NCBI RefSeq assembly: GCF_003255815.1
Contig: NC_037673.1
Span: 7,048,070 to 7,112,069, forward strand
Direction: 5' to 3'
From: Theropithecus gelada
Lineage: Eukaryota > Chordata > Mammalia > Primates > Cercopithecidae
Length of the DNA: 64,000 bases
The notes under the pieces were generated by a model, which was not told the DNA's origin, did not search any database, and saw nothing but the letters and a program-made list of their open reading frames with translations. A program made the translations under genes and the position numbers. This document shows positions 54,453 through 64,000 of this stretch, one piece after another. Numbering within the stretch: position 1 is the first letter of the stretch; every line of letters starts with the position of its first letter.

Positions 54453-56809
54453 ACATTACCTCACTATCGCTCTCATAGTTATGTTTATCTCCACTTTCTT
54501 CTCTATTTCCTCTACTAATGATAATGGATTATAAAGGCAGAAGGATCCTTTTGCAGAAAAGACTTGATTTTTTTTTTTTTTTTAAACAAAGAGCCCCATT
54601 AAAAGAGCCAGGCTGAATCAAGAGACAGAAAATATTGAATTTTTATATGAAAATAGAAAAGCTATTTAATATCCTTTATTCTAGCTTAGTTTCTCATATG
54701 CCCTCACTATGTGCTTCAGAGTATTGTCTACATATTCTGGAACTGTCAATTTTAAAGGAATACATAGATGGAATGGTGCATTCATTTATATTCTACTTGA
54801 AGAATTTTCAACCTTGAGTTGAAGGGTAAACTAGAAATAGAGGAGCTCTTCTCTGGTTCACCATCTAGCACCTGCTGTCAGTTGCATAGCAGGTGCCAGA
54901 AAGCACAGCACCTGAGAGGAAATCTCTAACCTTGCATACTTCTATTCAGCACCTTAAGTGTGCACCAGAGACAGCTCAGGCCGTTCCTAAAGGCCCTGGT
55001 GTTTTTCTTTAGATAACTTTTAAAGATTTGCTCTTATCCAGTCTTCAGCTTACATGCATTTCTGTGTTTTCAGATAAAATACCTTTGTGTAAAATATTGT
55101 TTGAGGCCTGATCAGAACTAAGTCTAGAGAACTGAAACCATCTCTGGGTGAAACTAACTGATGTGAACAGGGATTGAATCCGTCATCATCACCATATTAC
55201 TGCTCTACTCTTAACATCTAGTGATTGAAATAAAGCAACAAAAATATTTAATTACATCAGATATGTGCATTTATCCTGGTGGCAGCAATTACTTTTTGTG
55301 ATTGGACACATCTGTGAACCTAGGGACATTTACTTCACTGTATTCAGTCTTTTAACCCACATGGTGCCTGGAAGATTTAAAATAACCAGAAGGATTTTCT
55401 TAACTGACTACATGAATATAAAATGTTGGCTGATATAAGTGACAGTGGTGTGGTACTTCTGTAACTTTGTACATTTAATTTATCCATATCATAGACTCAG
55501 GGCCTATTTATTAATATCTCCTTCTGGGGTTCTGTGAGCAGTTATAACCTACTGCTTCCGGTTGTCTTTGTGGGTTCTTTCTCTGAGCAGTTGGGTACAC
55601 TCTAGGCCTAGTTGACTGATAGCAAAAGGGTTAACAAGGATTTGGGTTCTGCTAAAACAAACATGTAAACTAATGTGGCCATTAACTAGCGTATGCAATT
55701 GAAGCAGCATATGAGGAAATGTTATTCCATATAAAAATAGTGCCACCTTTTACATTAATTTCTCATATGTGTACTTATACATTGTATATACATAAGTGTG
55801 TATATATAAACTCTTTATAATTACAGAATATACTTAACATGCCAGAAACTCAAATATTTGTTGAATGCATGTTGTATCTTTGTTGTTTAATAAATGTTTA
55901 TTGAACCATTTGAATGACAGGGGAAACATATTTGATAAGGTAATATTGTTTTGTCAGCTAATGTTTTATGGTAAGGCTAATCTTTGAAAGCACACAAAGG
56001 CACCTGTATTTGTACAGGATAACTAAACTCAACACACACTGATGATGTTTTTTTAAAGGGAAGGTTCCTGGCCTGAAAAAGAATTGATACCAAAAGTATG
56101 TTTATTTTGCATTGCTGATGCATTAGAATCATCCAAAAGGATGATAGATTTTACATTATGTATTAGAGTTAGAGTAAAACACTGATCCTTCTATATGACC
56201 ACAGCGGCATACAGGACATTTAGTAACAGTCTGTCATCCAGCATGAATGTACATGCTTTTAAGTTTAATTTGATAGTTTTGTATGTCATTTATACAAGTA
56301 AAATGCCTGAATTTAGAATTAAAAAGGTCTTATGGAATTAAATATTTATCTTTTATTTTGTAAGGGCATAATTTTTTATAGCTCCTATTATTGTCAGGGT
56401 TTGGATGATTAAAACTTGGCAAGAACCATAGATTTACAACGTATTATTGGTGATATCCTTGGAATCTAAAGTAGATTATTATATACTTGGTTCATGAATT
56501 ATGGTTCATGCATTGACGAGTTCAGCAGTTAAAATCCTGCATGAGGACTTACGGAATAAAAGTATAACTTCTTAAAAAGGGACAAATTTGAATAAGAGTG
56601 ATAAGATTATAAATAAACCATGGTGTCCCAGAAACATCGTACTGGCTCATTCTTTATGATTCCGGTGCTGGGATCATAAGGTTATTTACTCAGATGTAAG
56701 AATAAAATCCAACAACTGTCTCAAGAGTTATCTGATTTTAGCTACGATCTCACAGCTTAGTAAATATTTTCCATCAATAATAAAATGGAGCAATCACTGT
56801 ATTTAATTT
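54453..56809. other. Unassigned stretch with hairpin and possible L2 end
   Basis: About 2.3 kb. A T run sits at 54569-54584. A perfect 9-bp inverted repeat lies at 54868-54896. 'caaatatttgttgaatgcat' at 55851 resembles the last bases of L2. TA-rich text occurs at 55755-55815. No gene signs. Confidence 0.4.
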
Positions 56810-57262
56810 TGATTTTTAATTTTTGTGGGTACATAGTTGTATATATTTATGGGTTATGTGGGATATTTTGATACAGGCATGCAATTCATAATGACCACAT
56901 CAGGGTAAATGGGGTATCTGTCACCCTAAGCATTTATCTTTCGTGTTACAGGCAATCAAATTATACTCTTATAGTTATTTTTACATGTACAGTTAAATTT
57001 TGTTTACTATAATCACCCTGTTGTGCTAGCAAGTACTAGGTCTTATTTATTCTTTAAGCAATTTTTGTACCCATTAATCATACCCACTGTCCTGTAAATC
57101 CCCCCAGTTACCTTTCCCAGCCTCTGGTAGTCATCCTTTTACTCTCTAGCTTCATGAGTTCCATTGTTTTATTTTTTAGTTCCCACAAATGAGTGAGAAC
57201 ATGCAAAGTTAGTGTTTCCGTGCCTGGCTTATTTCTTGTAACATAATAATGACCAGTTCCTT
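56810..57262 (-). mobile_element. L1MA/L1PB LINE (antisense), 3-prime UTR part
   Basis: 'ttgtgggtacatagttgtat', 'gatacaggcatgcaattcat', 'gttgtgctagcaagtactag' and 'cacaaatgagtgagaacatg' are the reverse 3-prime UTR of an L1MA/L1PB-class element. It is interrupted by a plus-strand L1 and continues at 58153. Confidence 0.85.
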
Positions 57263-58168
57263 AAGCAAATTTACTAGAAAAAAACAAACTGCTCCATTAA
57301 AAATTGGGAAAAGGCCATGAACAGACACTTTTCAAAAGAAGAAATACATGCAGCCAACAATCATATTAAAAAAAAAGGTCAACATCACTGATCATTAGAG
57401 AAATTCAAATCAGAACCACAATGAGATACCATCTCACATAAGTCAGGATGGCTATTACTAAAAAATCAAAAAATAACAGCTGCTGGCAAGGTTGCAAAGA
57501 AAAAGGAGTGCTTATACACTGTTAGTGGGTGTGTAAATGAGTTCAGCTATTGTGGAAGACAGTCAGTGTGGCACTTTCTCAAAGACCTAAAGACAGAAAT
57601 AGTATTCAACTCAGCAATCTCATTACTGGGTATATATCCAAAGGAATACAAATCGTTCTATTATAAGGACACATGCATTGAAGTATTCATTGCATCACTA
57701 TCTGCAATAGCAAAGACACTGAATCAACCTGAATACCCAACAATGATAGACTGGATAAAGAAAATGTGGTACATAAGCACCATGGGATACTGTGTAGCAA
57801 TAAAAAAGAACGAGATCATGTCCTTTGCAGGGATGTGGATGGACCTGGAGACCATTATCCTTAGAAAACTAACACAGGAACAGAAAACCAAATACCATAT
57901 GTTCTCACTTATAAATGGGAGCTAAATTATGAGAACATATGGACACATAGAGGGGAACAACACACACTGGGGCCTATTGGAGGGTGGAGGGTGGGAGAAG
58001 GGAGAGCATCAGGAAAAATGACTAAAGGGTACTATGCTTAATACCTGGGTAACAAAATAATCTGTACAACAAACCCCCAGGACACAAGTTTACCTATGTA
58101 ACAAACCTGCATATGTACCCCTGAACTTAAAATAAAAGTTGAATTAAAAATAGTAATGATGAGTTCTT
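57247..58168 (+). mobile_element. 5-prime truncated L1PA-like LINE inserted in an older L1
   Basis: Sense L1 from late ORF2 ('aactgctccattaaaaattg') through the end of ORF2 and UTR ('cacactggggcctattggag', 'gtatgtacccctgaactta'-type end) to 'aaataaaagttgaattaaaa'. The 16-bp flanks starting 'taatga' at about 57247 and 58153 agree at 13 positions, a decayed target duplication. Opposite in orientation to its host L1. Confidence 0.85.
57566..57925 (+). pseudogene. L1 ORF2p C-terminal remnant
   Basis: An unbroken 119-codon frame that is the last part of L1 ORF2p. Recognisable segments are the 'LLGIYPKEYKS' region near residues 20-30, 'MIDWIKKMWY' near residue 60 and a terminal 'YHMFSLINGS'. It lacks endonuclease and reverse transcriptase domains, so it cannot act in retrotransposition; the frame survives because the fragment is short. 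Confidence 0.9.
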
Positions 58169-58985
58169 TCTACGTTGTTGCAAATGTCAGAGATATAATT
58201 CTTTTTTATGCCGAATAGTACTCCATTATGTATGTGTACCACATTTTCTTTATCCAGTCATCTGCTGATGGGCACTTGGATTGCTTTCAAATCTTGGCTA
58301 TTGTGGATAGTGCTGCCATAAATATGGGAATGCAGGTATCTCTTTGGCATACCAATTTTCTTTTGGGGGGATATATACCGAGGAGTAGGATTGCTGGATC
58401 ATATGGTAACTCTATTTTTAGTTTTGAGGACCCTCTATGCTGTTCTGCATAGTGGCTGTACTAATTTATGTTTTCACCAACATTTTACCAGGGTTCCCCT
58501 TTCTCCACATCCTTGCCAGCATCTGTTATTTCCTTTTTTAAGGATAGTAGTAGCCATTTTAACTGGGGTGAGATGATATCTCATTGTGTTTTGATTTGCA
58601 TTTCTCTGATATTGAATGATGTTGAGTACCTTTTCATATGCCTGTTAGCCATTTGTATGTCTTCTTTTGAGAAATTATTCAAATCTTTTGCCCATTTTTC
58701 AATTGGATTATTAGATTCTTTCCTATAGAGTTGTTTGTTATTCTGGTTATTAATTCCTTGTCAGAACAGCAGTCTGTATATATTTTTTCCCATCCAATGA
58801 ATTGTTTCTTCACCATGCTGATTTTGTGTGTGTGTGTGCAGAAGCTTTTTAACTTGATCTAATCCCATTTGTCCATATTTTGCTTTGATTGCCTGTGTTT
58901 GTGAGGTATTACCCAAGAAACCTTGGCACAGTGTCTTGGAGTGTTTCCTCCATGTTTTCCTTTAGTAGTTTTATAGTTTGAAGCC
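58153..58985 (-). mobile_element. L1MA/L1PB LINE (antisense), ORF2 end
   Basis: Continues the minus-strand L1 of 56.8-57.26 kb: 'gaatagtactccattatgta', 'gattgctggatcatatggta', 'gagaaattattcaaatcttt' and 'tgtgaggtattacccaagaa'. A (TG)n expansion at 58825-58838 precedes 'cagaagctttttaacttg'. Confidence 0.88.
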
Positions 58986-59157
58986 CTATATTTTATTTCT
59001 AAATTTATTTCTAAGATGGTCCAATTACTATAGGAAGTTAGTTTGAGATGAAGTTCTAGAAGTCATGATTTACGGTGAATTATTATAGCTCTAAGTCTGT
59101 CAATATGTGTATTTTCCCTCCTGACTCAAAAATGGTATAAGATTTAAGTTTTCAAAA
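58986..59157. other. Short unassigned stretch between L1s
   Basis: About 170 bp without recognised features. Confidence 0.35.
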
Positions 59158-59815
59158 AGTACTGATCTGGGGTTAGATGATATCTCATTGTGGTTCTGAT
59201 CTGCATTTACCCAACAGTGATGTTGAGCAATTTTTCCATATACCTGTTGTTCATTTGTACGTCTCCTTTTGAGAAATGTCTGCTCAGATCCTTTGCCTAA
59301 TGCTTATGAGATTATTATTATTTTACTTCATTTTTTTGCTGTTGGATTATTTGTGTATTCTGGATATTAGTCCCTTGTCAGATGAATAGTTTGCAAATAT
59401 TTTCTCTCATTCTTCAGGCTGTTTCTCACTCTGTTGATCATTTCCTTTGCTATACAGTATCTTGTTAGTTTAAAATAGTCCTATTCGTCTGTTCCGTTGT
59501 TGTTGCCTGTGCTTGAAGACATGGAGTGAACTCTTATATACTGTTGGTGGGAACTTTTAGGTACTGTTGGTATAAATTAGCACCCTCATTATGCAAAACA
59601 GTATGGAGGTTTCTCAAAAAACTAAAAATAGAACTACCATACAATCTAACAATCCCACTACTGGGTATTTATCCAAGGAAAAGAAGTCATTATATCAAAG
59701 AGATACCTGCACCCTGATGTTTATTGCAGCACTATTCGTAATAGCCATAATATGGAATCCACCTAAGTGTCCATCAGCTGATGGATGGATAAAGAAAATG
59801 TGAGATATACATATA

Positions 59816-59945
59816 TGTGTGTGTGTGTGTGCAGAAGCTTTTTAACTTGATGTAATCCCATTTGTCTATGTTTTGCTTTAATTGCCTGTGTTTGTGAGGT
59901 ATTACCCAAGAAACCTTTGCAGAGTGTCTTGGAGTGTTTCCTCCA
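59816..59945 (+). repeat. Copied 130-bp block from 58825-58952
   Basis: The block from a (TG)n run through 'gcagaagctttttaacttg' to 'ggagtgtttcctcca' repeats 58825-58952 with about six differences. It sits inside the sense L1, between 'aaaatgtgagatatacat' and a TA microsatellite, where L1 normally has only a short TATACACA stretch. Confidence 0.88.
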
Positions 59946-60066
59946 AGACATTATACATATATGTGTATATGTATAATCTCATATATACATGTATATATGT
60001 GTATATATGTATATATGTATGTATATATGTATATATGAGATTATACATATATATATGTATAATGAA
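59946..60066. repeat. Palindromic TA microsatellite
   Basis: TATG/TATA repeats with a perfect 16-bp inverted repeat, 'ataatctcatatatac' at 59973-59988 and its complement at 60029-60044; near-complementarity continues outward for some 20 bp on each side. Confidence 0.9.
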
Positions 60067-60667
60067 ATGCTATTCAGTCACAAAAATAATGAAATCATCT
60101 CATTTGCAGCAACATGGATGGAACTGGAGGTTCAGTGATGTAAGCCTGGCACAGAAAGATGAATATCACATGTTCTCACTCTTATGTGGGAGCTAAAAAC
60201 ATTGATCTCATGGAGTAGAGAGTAGAATGATAGTAAACAGAGTGTGGGAAGGGTGTGAGGGAAGAGGCATGAAGAGACGTTGGTTAATGGGTACAAACAT
60301 ACAGTTAGAGACAAGGAATAAGCTCTAGTGCCCAGGAACACAATAGCGTTACTATAGTTATAGAAGAGAATAATTTTAACATGTAACATGTAAGTGTGCT
60401 GAAGGAAAACATCTAGCAGAGAGATTTTTAGGATGCAGAAGAGAAATGTTTCATGTTACTTCTTACATGTTAAAATTCTAGAATTATAGTTCTAGAAGAG
60501 AAGAATTAGAATATTTCCAACAAAAAAATGACAAATGTTTGAGGTAATAGATATCCTAACTATCCTGATTTGATGATTATATATTATATGCATGTATCAA
60601 AATATCACATGTACCCCATTAGTATGTGCAATTATTATGTATCAAAAAAATCTGAGAGTAGTCATCT

Positions 60668-61899
60668 ACTGGGACTGTGATTCAAGAATTTGCAGTTTAG
60701 GTGATCCTTCCGAGAACATGCTAGCCTTTCAGTGATTGACAACTGCAGTACATAAAAAAAAATGCTTTTCATCTTAGAGAGACCAGTGGCATTTGTTTCA
60801 TTATTAACCAAAGTACTGAAAACATTTCATTTCGTGAATGTCATGTAAAAATGTAAGAGGGTCACCAACAAATTAAAGTAATGCATTTTGAAAGCTTCTT
60901 TACATTGAGACAGTTCTGTACTGTTCTGGCATGACCTCAGGTGTTTGGAGCCCAGGGAGATGACATGGGATGGGAGTGCCGGGTGGAAGGTTCTAGAATG
61001 TGCCATTGAGTGACATTTCAGAGGTGCTGCCTTGCTGGCCCTGTCCATGGTCTCATGCGCCCCCACTGGAGTACACCTTCTGTGCCTCCTCTCCTTCCTC
61101 CTATGAATGGCCTCCTGTTTCATCTTTTCCTCCCCAAATCTGGATCAGTACACAAAATGTGATTCAGTTGTCTTTTATTCTATCAAGCTTTGCTGATCTG
61201 CAGTTCTCTCTCTTAACTAAGATTAATAATTTCCAGTATTATTTGCTTGCATATTACAGGGAAATTTACAAATATTTTTGTGAAAATCTTAAGTTATTGA
61301 GATCAGATTGATATTATCTGATTATCAGATTATATTGATAGACCAGATTTTATCTTTCAAAGGTGAGGAAACCCAGGTTCCAAGAAGTTAAATAGTGCTC
61401 CTGTAAGACATCAATATTTACTTTAATCTATCTGTCAATTGATGGAATAGTCTTCCTCTTGACAAAATATAATGTTAAATCAATTGTAATGTCTCCGGCT
61501 TTTATTCTACTTATATACTACTGAGTTGGAAAGATGATTGTTGGTGCTTTGACAGGTCTTCTCAGTCACCAGCTAAATAAACAACAAATATACAGCATTC
61601 AGAATTTATTCATAATCTAGCAGTACCCAATTAGAAAATGCATTAGGAAAAAATAATCCAATTTGCAGGATCTAAAAGGTTTTTAAGGAATGCACTTTAT
61701 AACAAATGTGCATCATCTTCCCAGGGAAAATAATGAAATTGTGTGAGTGTGTGCCTGCTGACCTCAAAGAAGCTTTGAATGGTGGGGCACTGCTGCAGAG
61801 AGACCTAAGCTCCATTACCCTTCCAGGAACTTCCCAGAATGTAACTACATTCAAAGGCCAATTCCACATCCTCTCTCCTCTCTCTGTTCTCACTTCCAG
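60668..61899. other. Unassigned stretch, possible MIR trace
   Basis: About 1.2 kb. 61345-61410 ('caaaggtgaggaaacccagg', 'ttccaagaagttaaatagtg') looks like a short MIR core on the plus strand. Nothing else recognised. Confidence 0.4.
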
Positions 61900-62460
61900 A
61901 TGATGACTTTCTTTCTTATCCTATGTCACTGGAAAGTTTTAAGCAATCTGAAGAGTTTCTACCACCACATCCAAGTAACTACACTTCTATTCTCTTTCTT
62001 CTATCATGAACTATGACGTGCCTGTGGCTCTCTGATCTTGGGCCAGCTTCTCTTGGGCACCAGTTTTCAGGTATTCTCAGCTACCCAGCCATTTTTTTCC
62101 CTTTCTCTTCTGCATCCTAAAAATCTCTCTGCTAGATGTTTTCCTTCAGCACACTTACGTGTTACTTCTTACATGTTAAAATTCAGCACTTCAGACCCCA
62201 TTTCCCATAAACGGCCATCCCATTCCTCTCTTCTCATTGATAAGAAACTCTTTGAAAGAATTGTCTGTGCTCCTTGGTCCCAGTCTTCCCTAGACCCCAT
62301 ATCAATCTGGAATGGATGACATCAGAAAGGAGGTAAGAGGAACCAGAGGAGAGTACAGGTCACAGAAGGAGCCCATTCAGCGAAACTGCACTTAAGGTCA
62401 TCTTGACAAGGTCACCAGTAACTTACATGTCACTACTAAATCCAGTGGACCAATTATCAG
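61900..62460 (+). mobile_element. L2 LINE fragment (ORF2 region)
   Basis: 'gaaactctttgaaagaattg' with 'atcaatctgg' and especially 'gacaaggtcaccagtaactt' followed by 'actaaatccagtgg' match L2 ORF2 (ccaaggtcaccagtgacct, gctaaatccagtgg). The part before 62.15 kb is assigned by position only. Confidence 0.6.
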
Positions 62461-62519
62461 CCTTCTTTTCACCTGGTATACACAGGGAGTTCCTTTTTCC
62501 CTCTGAAGCTTGAATAGAT

Positions 62520-63310
62520 ACGGTTATGCAGACATTTAAAACTTTTATAAGTCTAAGTAGAAAACATAGACATATAAAGAATTTTAATAAACTGTCAATG
62601 GAAGAAAGTACATGAAAGTTGTCTGAGAGGCAAAAGGTTAACATTCTCAACATACAGAGAGCTTTTTGTGTTTAATAATAAAATCAAAATAAAGTAGACA
62701 AAGGGATGAATGTAAAATTCATGGAACAAAAAACATGAAAGAAATTTAGTTTCACCAATAATAAATAAATTCAAACTAACATGTCAGGGATATGACATGC
62801 TTTCAAAACAGAGTTATAATGCAAAGTGGAAGAGACACACACATGTAATGCTGATGGAGTGAAGGTTGCTACACATTCATGAAAAGGATTTTGGTGAATG
62901 TTTTCTTCCATCTTAAAATGTGCATTTCTTTTGACACCTCAGGTCCACATCTGGTGAACTATCCTAAGAACATAGTTATACAAATATGCAAAATATATAA
63001 CTGAGTCTTCATAGAAGCATTCTGCCATAAAGAAGCATTACATTAAAAAAACTATGACACATTAGCATAAACTATGATATAAAGTTTTATTAACATTCTA
63101 GATATGATACATCATTACAGAACAATATATGTAGTACAATCTTGTTTTTGTTCTTTATATTAGAAAAACAGATAGCAGGAGAAATATCCAGATAATAAAA
63201 GGAGTGATCTATGGGTATGGATGTTAGAGACAGTTACAGTGATAGTCCCCCTCATTTGAATCTTTTACATTTATTTTAATAAATATCTTATTATGAAGAT
63301 AAAGTAATGA
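62520..63310 (+). mobile_element. Old L1M LINE, ORF2 end and UTR
   Basis: 'catacagagagctttttgtg', 'aattcaaactaacatgtcag', 'gaactatcctaagaacatag' and 'cttcatagaagcattctgcc' follow the L1M order (aaagagcttctac, aaatgcaaat, ttatcctaaagaaata, catcgcagcatt). Strongly diverged, frames broken. Confidence 0.55.
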
Positions 63311-64000
63311 AATAGAAAAAACGCAACATCCTTATAAGAGAAAGTTCTGAGTTTAAATCCAAGGTGAAAATATATGTGATATTATTCATTAAGAACAAAT
63401 AAGATGGGAGAAATTGAATGAATTCTTGAGGAAACTTTGTCTCTAGGGGCAGGTGAGCATTCAAAGTGTGTACTGCCTGACTTGCCTGACTTTCTCTATC
63501 TCTTCATTATAGTGCTCTTGCAAAGTTTAAAGAGTTTCATGAAGTATCATAATAGTCAAAGTTTATACACAAACATGAAACACATATGTGAATATGCACA
63601 CAAATGTACATATATTTTCGTGCTTATACACACAGGAGTTAACATGCACACACATACATATGTACATACACATATTTCTAGTTGAGTCTTCGGGCACATC
63701 CCTGATACTTGGTTTATAAACTTTGTGAGTTTCTCCAAGTTATTTTTAAAACGAATTTTGTGGGCAGTTAAAACAAAACTTTTGTGTTAGAAGCTGAGAG
63801 TTTCAGACAGTGTTTAGGGAAGGGTAACACCCGCTCTTTGCAGCAGCTGACAGCTGTGTGAGCCACTGTGAACGTCTCTGACACCTCTAGGCTGATTGTC
63901 ACTGCGGAAACAGTCCTTGCTTTATGGGAAATGGGGTGGGGTGCCTGAAGTATTAGCTTCACCTTGCTCATGTAGCAACTTCCATCTCTTGCTTCCATAA
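63311..64000. other. Unassigned end of window with CA/TA-rich tract
   Basis: A patchy CACA/TACA tract spans about 63565-63685. Open frames there are artefacts of the repeat. Nothing else recognised to the window end. Confidence 0.45.

Larger units (their letters stand above)
59158..60667 (+). mobile_element. Twin-primed (5-prime inverted) L1 insertion
   Basis: 59165-59522 is L1 ORF2 in reverse ('gatgatatctcattgtggtt' to 'gttgttgcctgtgcttgaag'); from 59524 the sequence is L1 in sense ('tatactgttggtgggaactt'), starting just downstream of the inverted part, and runs to an L1MA-type end 'tatcacatgtaccccattag' and 'atcaaaaaaatc'. 'agtactgatct' (59158-59168) and 'agtagtcatct' (60657-60667) agree at 9 of 11 bases and may be the target duplication. 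A microsatellite with a copied insert interrupts it at 59805-60065. Confidence 0.75.

Overview
This window reads as primate nuclear DNA, most likely from an Old World monkey. Solo THE1 and MST LTRs, L1P and L1M LINEs, Alu elements, MIR and L2 relics and Tigger/MER5-type transposons are present throughout. The one young Alu (10106-10416) carries the 'gagatccggccactgcac' right-arm variant and 'ggcgtaaaccca', which I associate with cercopithecoid AluY lineages rather than human AluY. I see no protein-coding gene, exon chain, CpG island, tRNA or rRNA gene. The open frames are short, and the longer ones are antisense or sense readings of transposon relics. I read the window as an intergenic or deep-intronic stretch, possibly part of a gene desert. 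Layout: 1-8 kb is mostly unassigned sequence with an MLT1 LTR, half of a MADE1, an Alu monomer, a THE1 LTR, an L1 tail, a MIR, an MST LTR with perfect 5-bp target duplication, and a THE1 nested in an older MLT1. From 8.2 to 13 kb lies an old plus-strand L1M opened by a young AluY and by an LTR12/HERV9-type solo LTR. From 13.5 to 22 kb there are more old L1, an internally deleted Tigger-type element, MIRs, a THE1 and an MLT2-type LTR. From 22 to 26 kb is one long minus-strand L1M, followed by a GC-richer unassigned stretch to 27.8 kb. From 27.8 to 32.1 kb there is a truncated L1P with 12-bp target duplications, then a Tigger1-derived element split by an L1P (itself holding an Alu) and by an ERV1-type LTR. 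From 32 to 46 kb the sequence is largely AT-rich and unassigned, with MER5A, MLT1, THE1, AluJ and MIR relics, including a MIR split by a small Tigger-like element. From 46.7 to 51.5 kb is an old minus-strand L1M with an MST LTR. From 51.6 to 53.3 kb is an L2 relic hit by a GC-rich unidentified insert and an AluS. From 53.3 to 54.5 kb a noncoding segment of about 270 bp occurs twice. From 56.8 to 60.7 kb is a layered L1 cluster with a young insertion in opposite orientation, a twin-primed L1 and a copied 130-bp block inside a TG/TA microsatellite. L2 and L1M relics end the window. The genes do not 'work together' here; the story is layered insertion plus microsatellite-driven rearrangement. The most unusual signals are three palindromes made at TA/CA/TG tracts (10.5, 46.8 and 60.0 kb), the templated copy at 59.8 kb, the unexplained direct duplication at 53.3/54.2 kb, and paired ETS motifs at 52.56 kb. 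I found no convincing new biological system. Repeat family names come from recognition by eye, not from a database search, and boundaries without a stated target duplication are good to tens of bases only.
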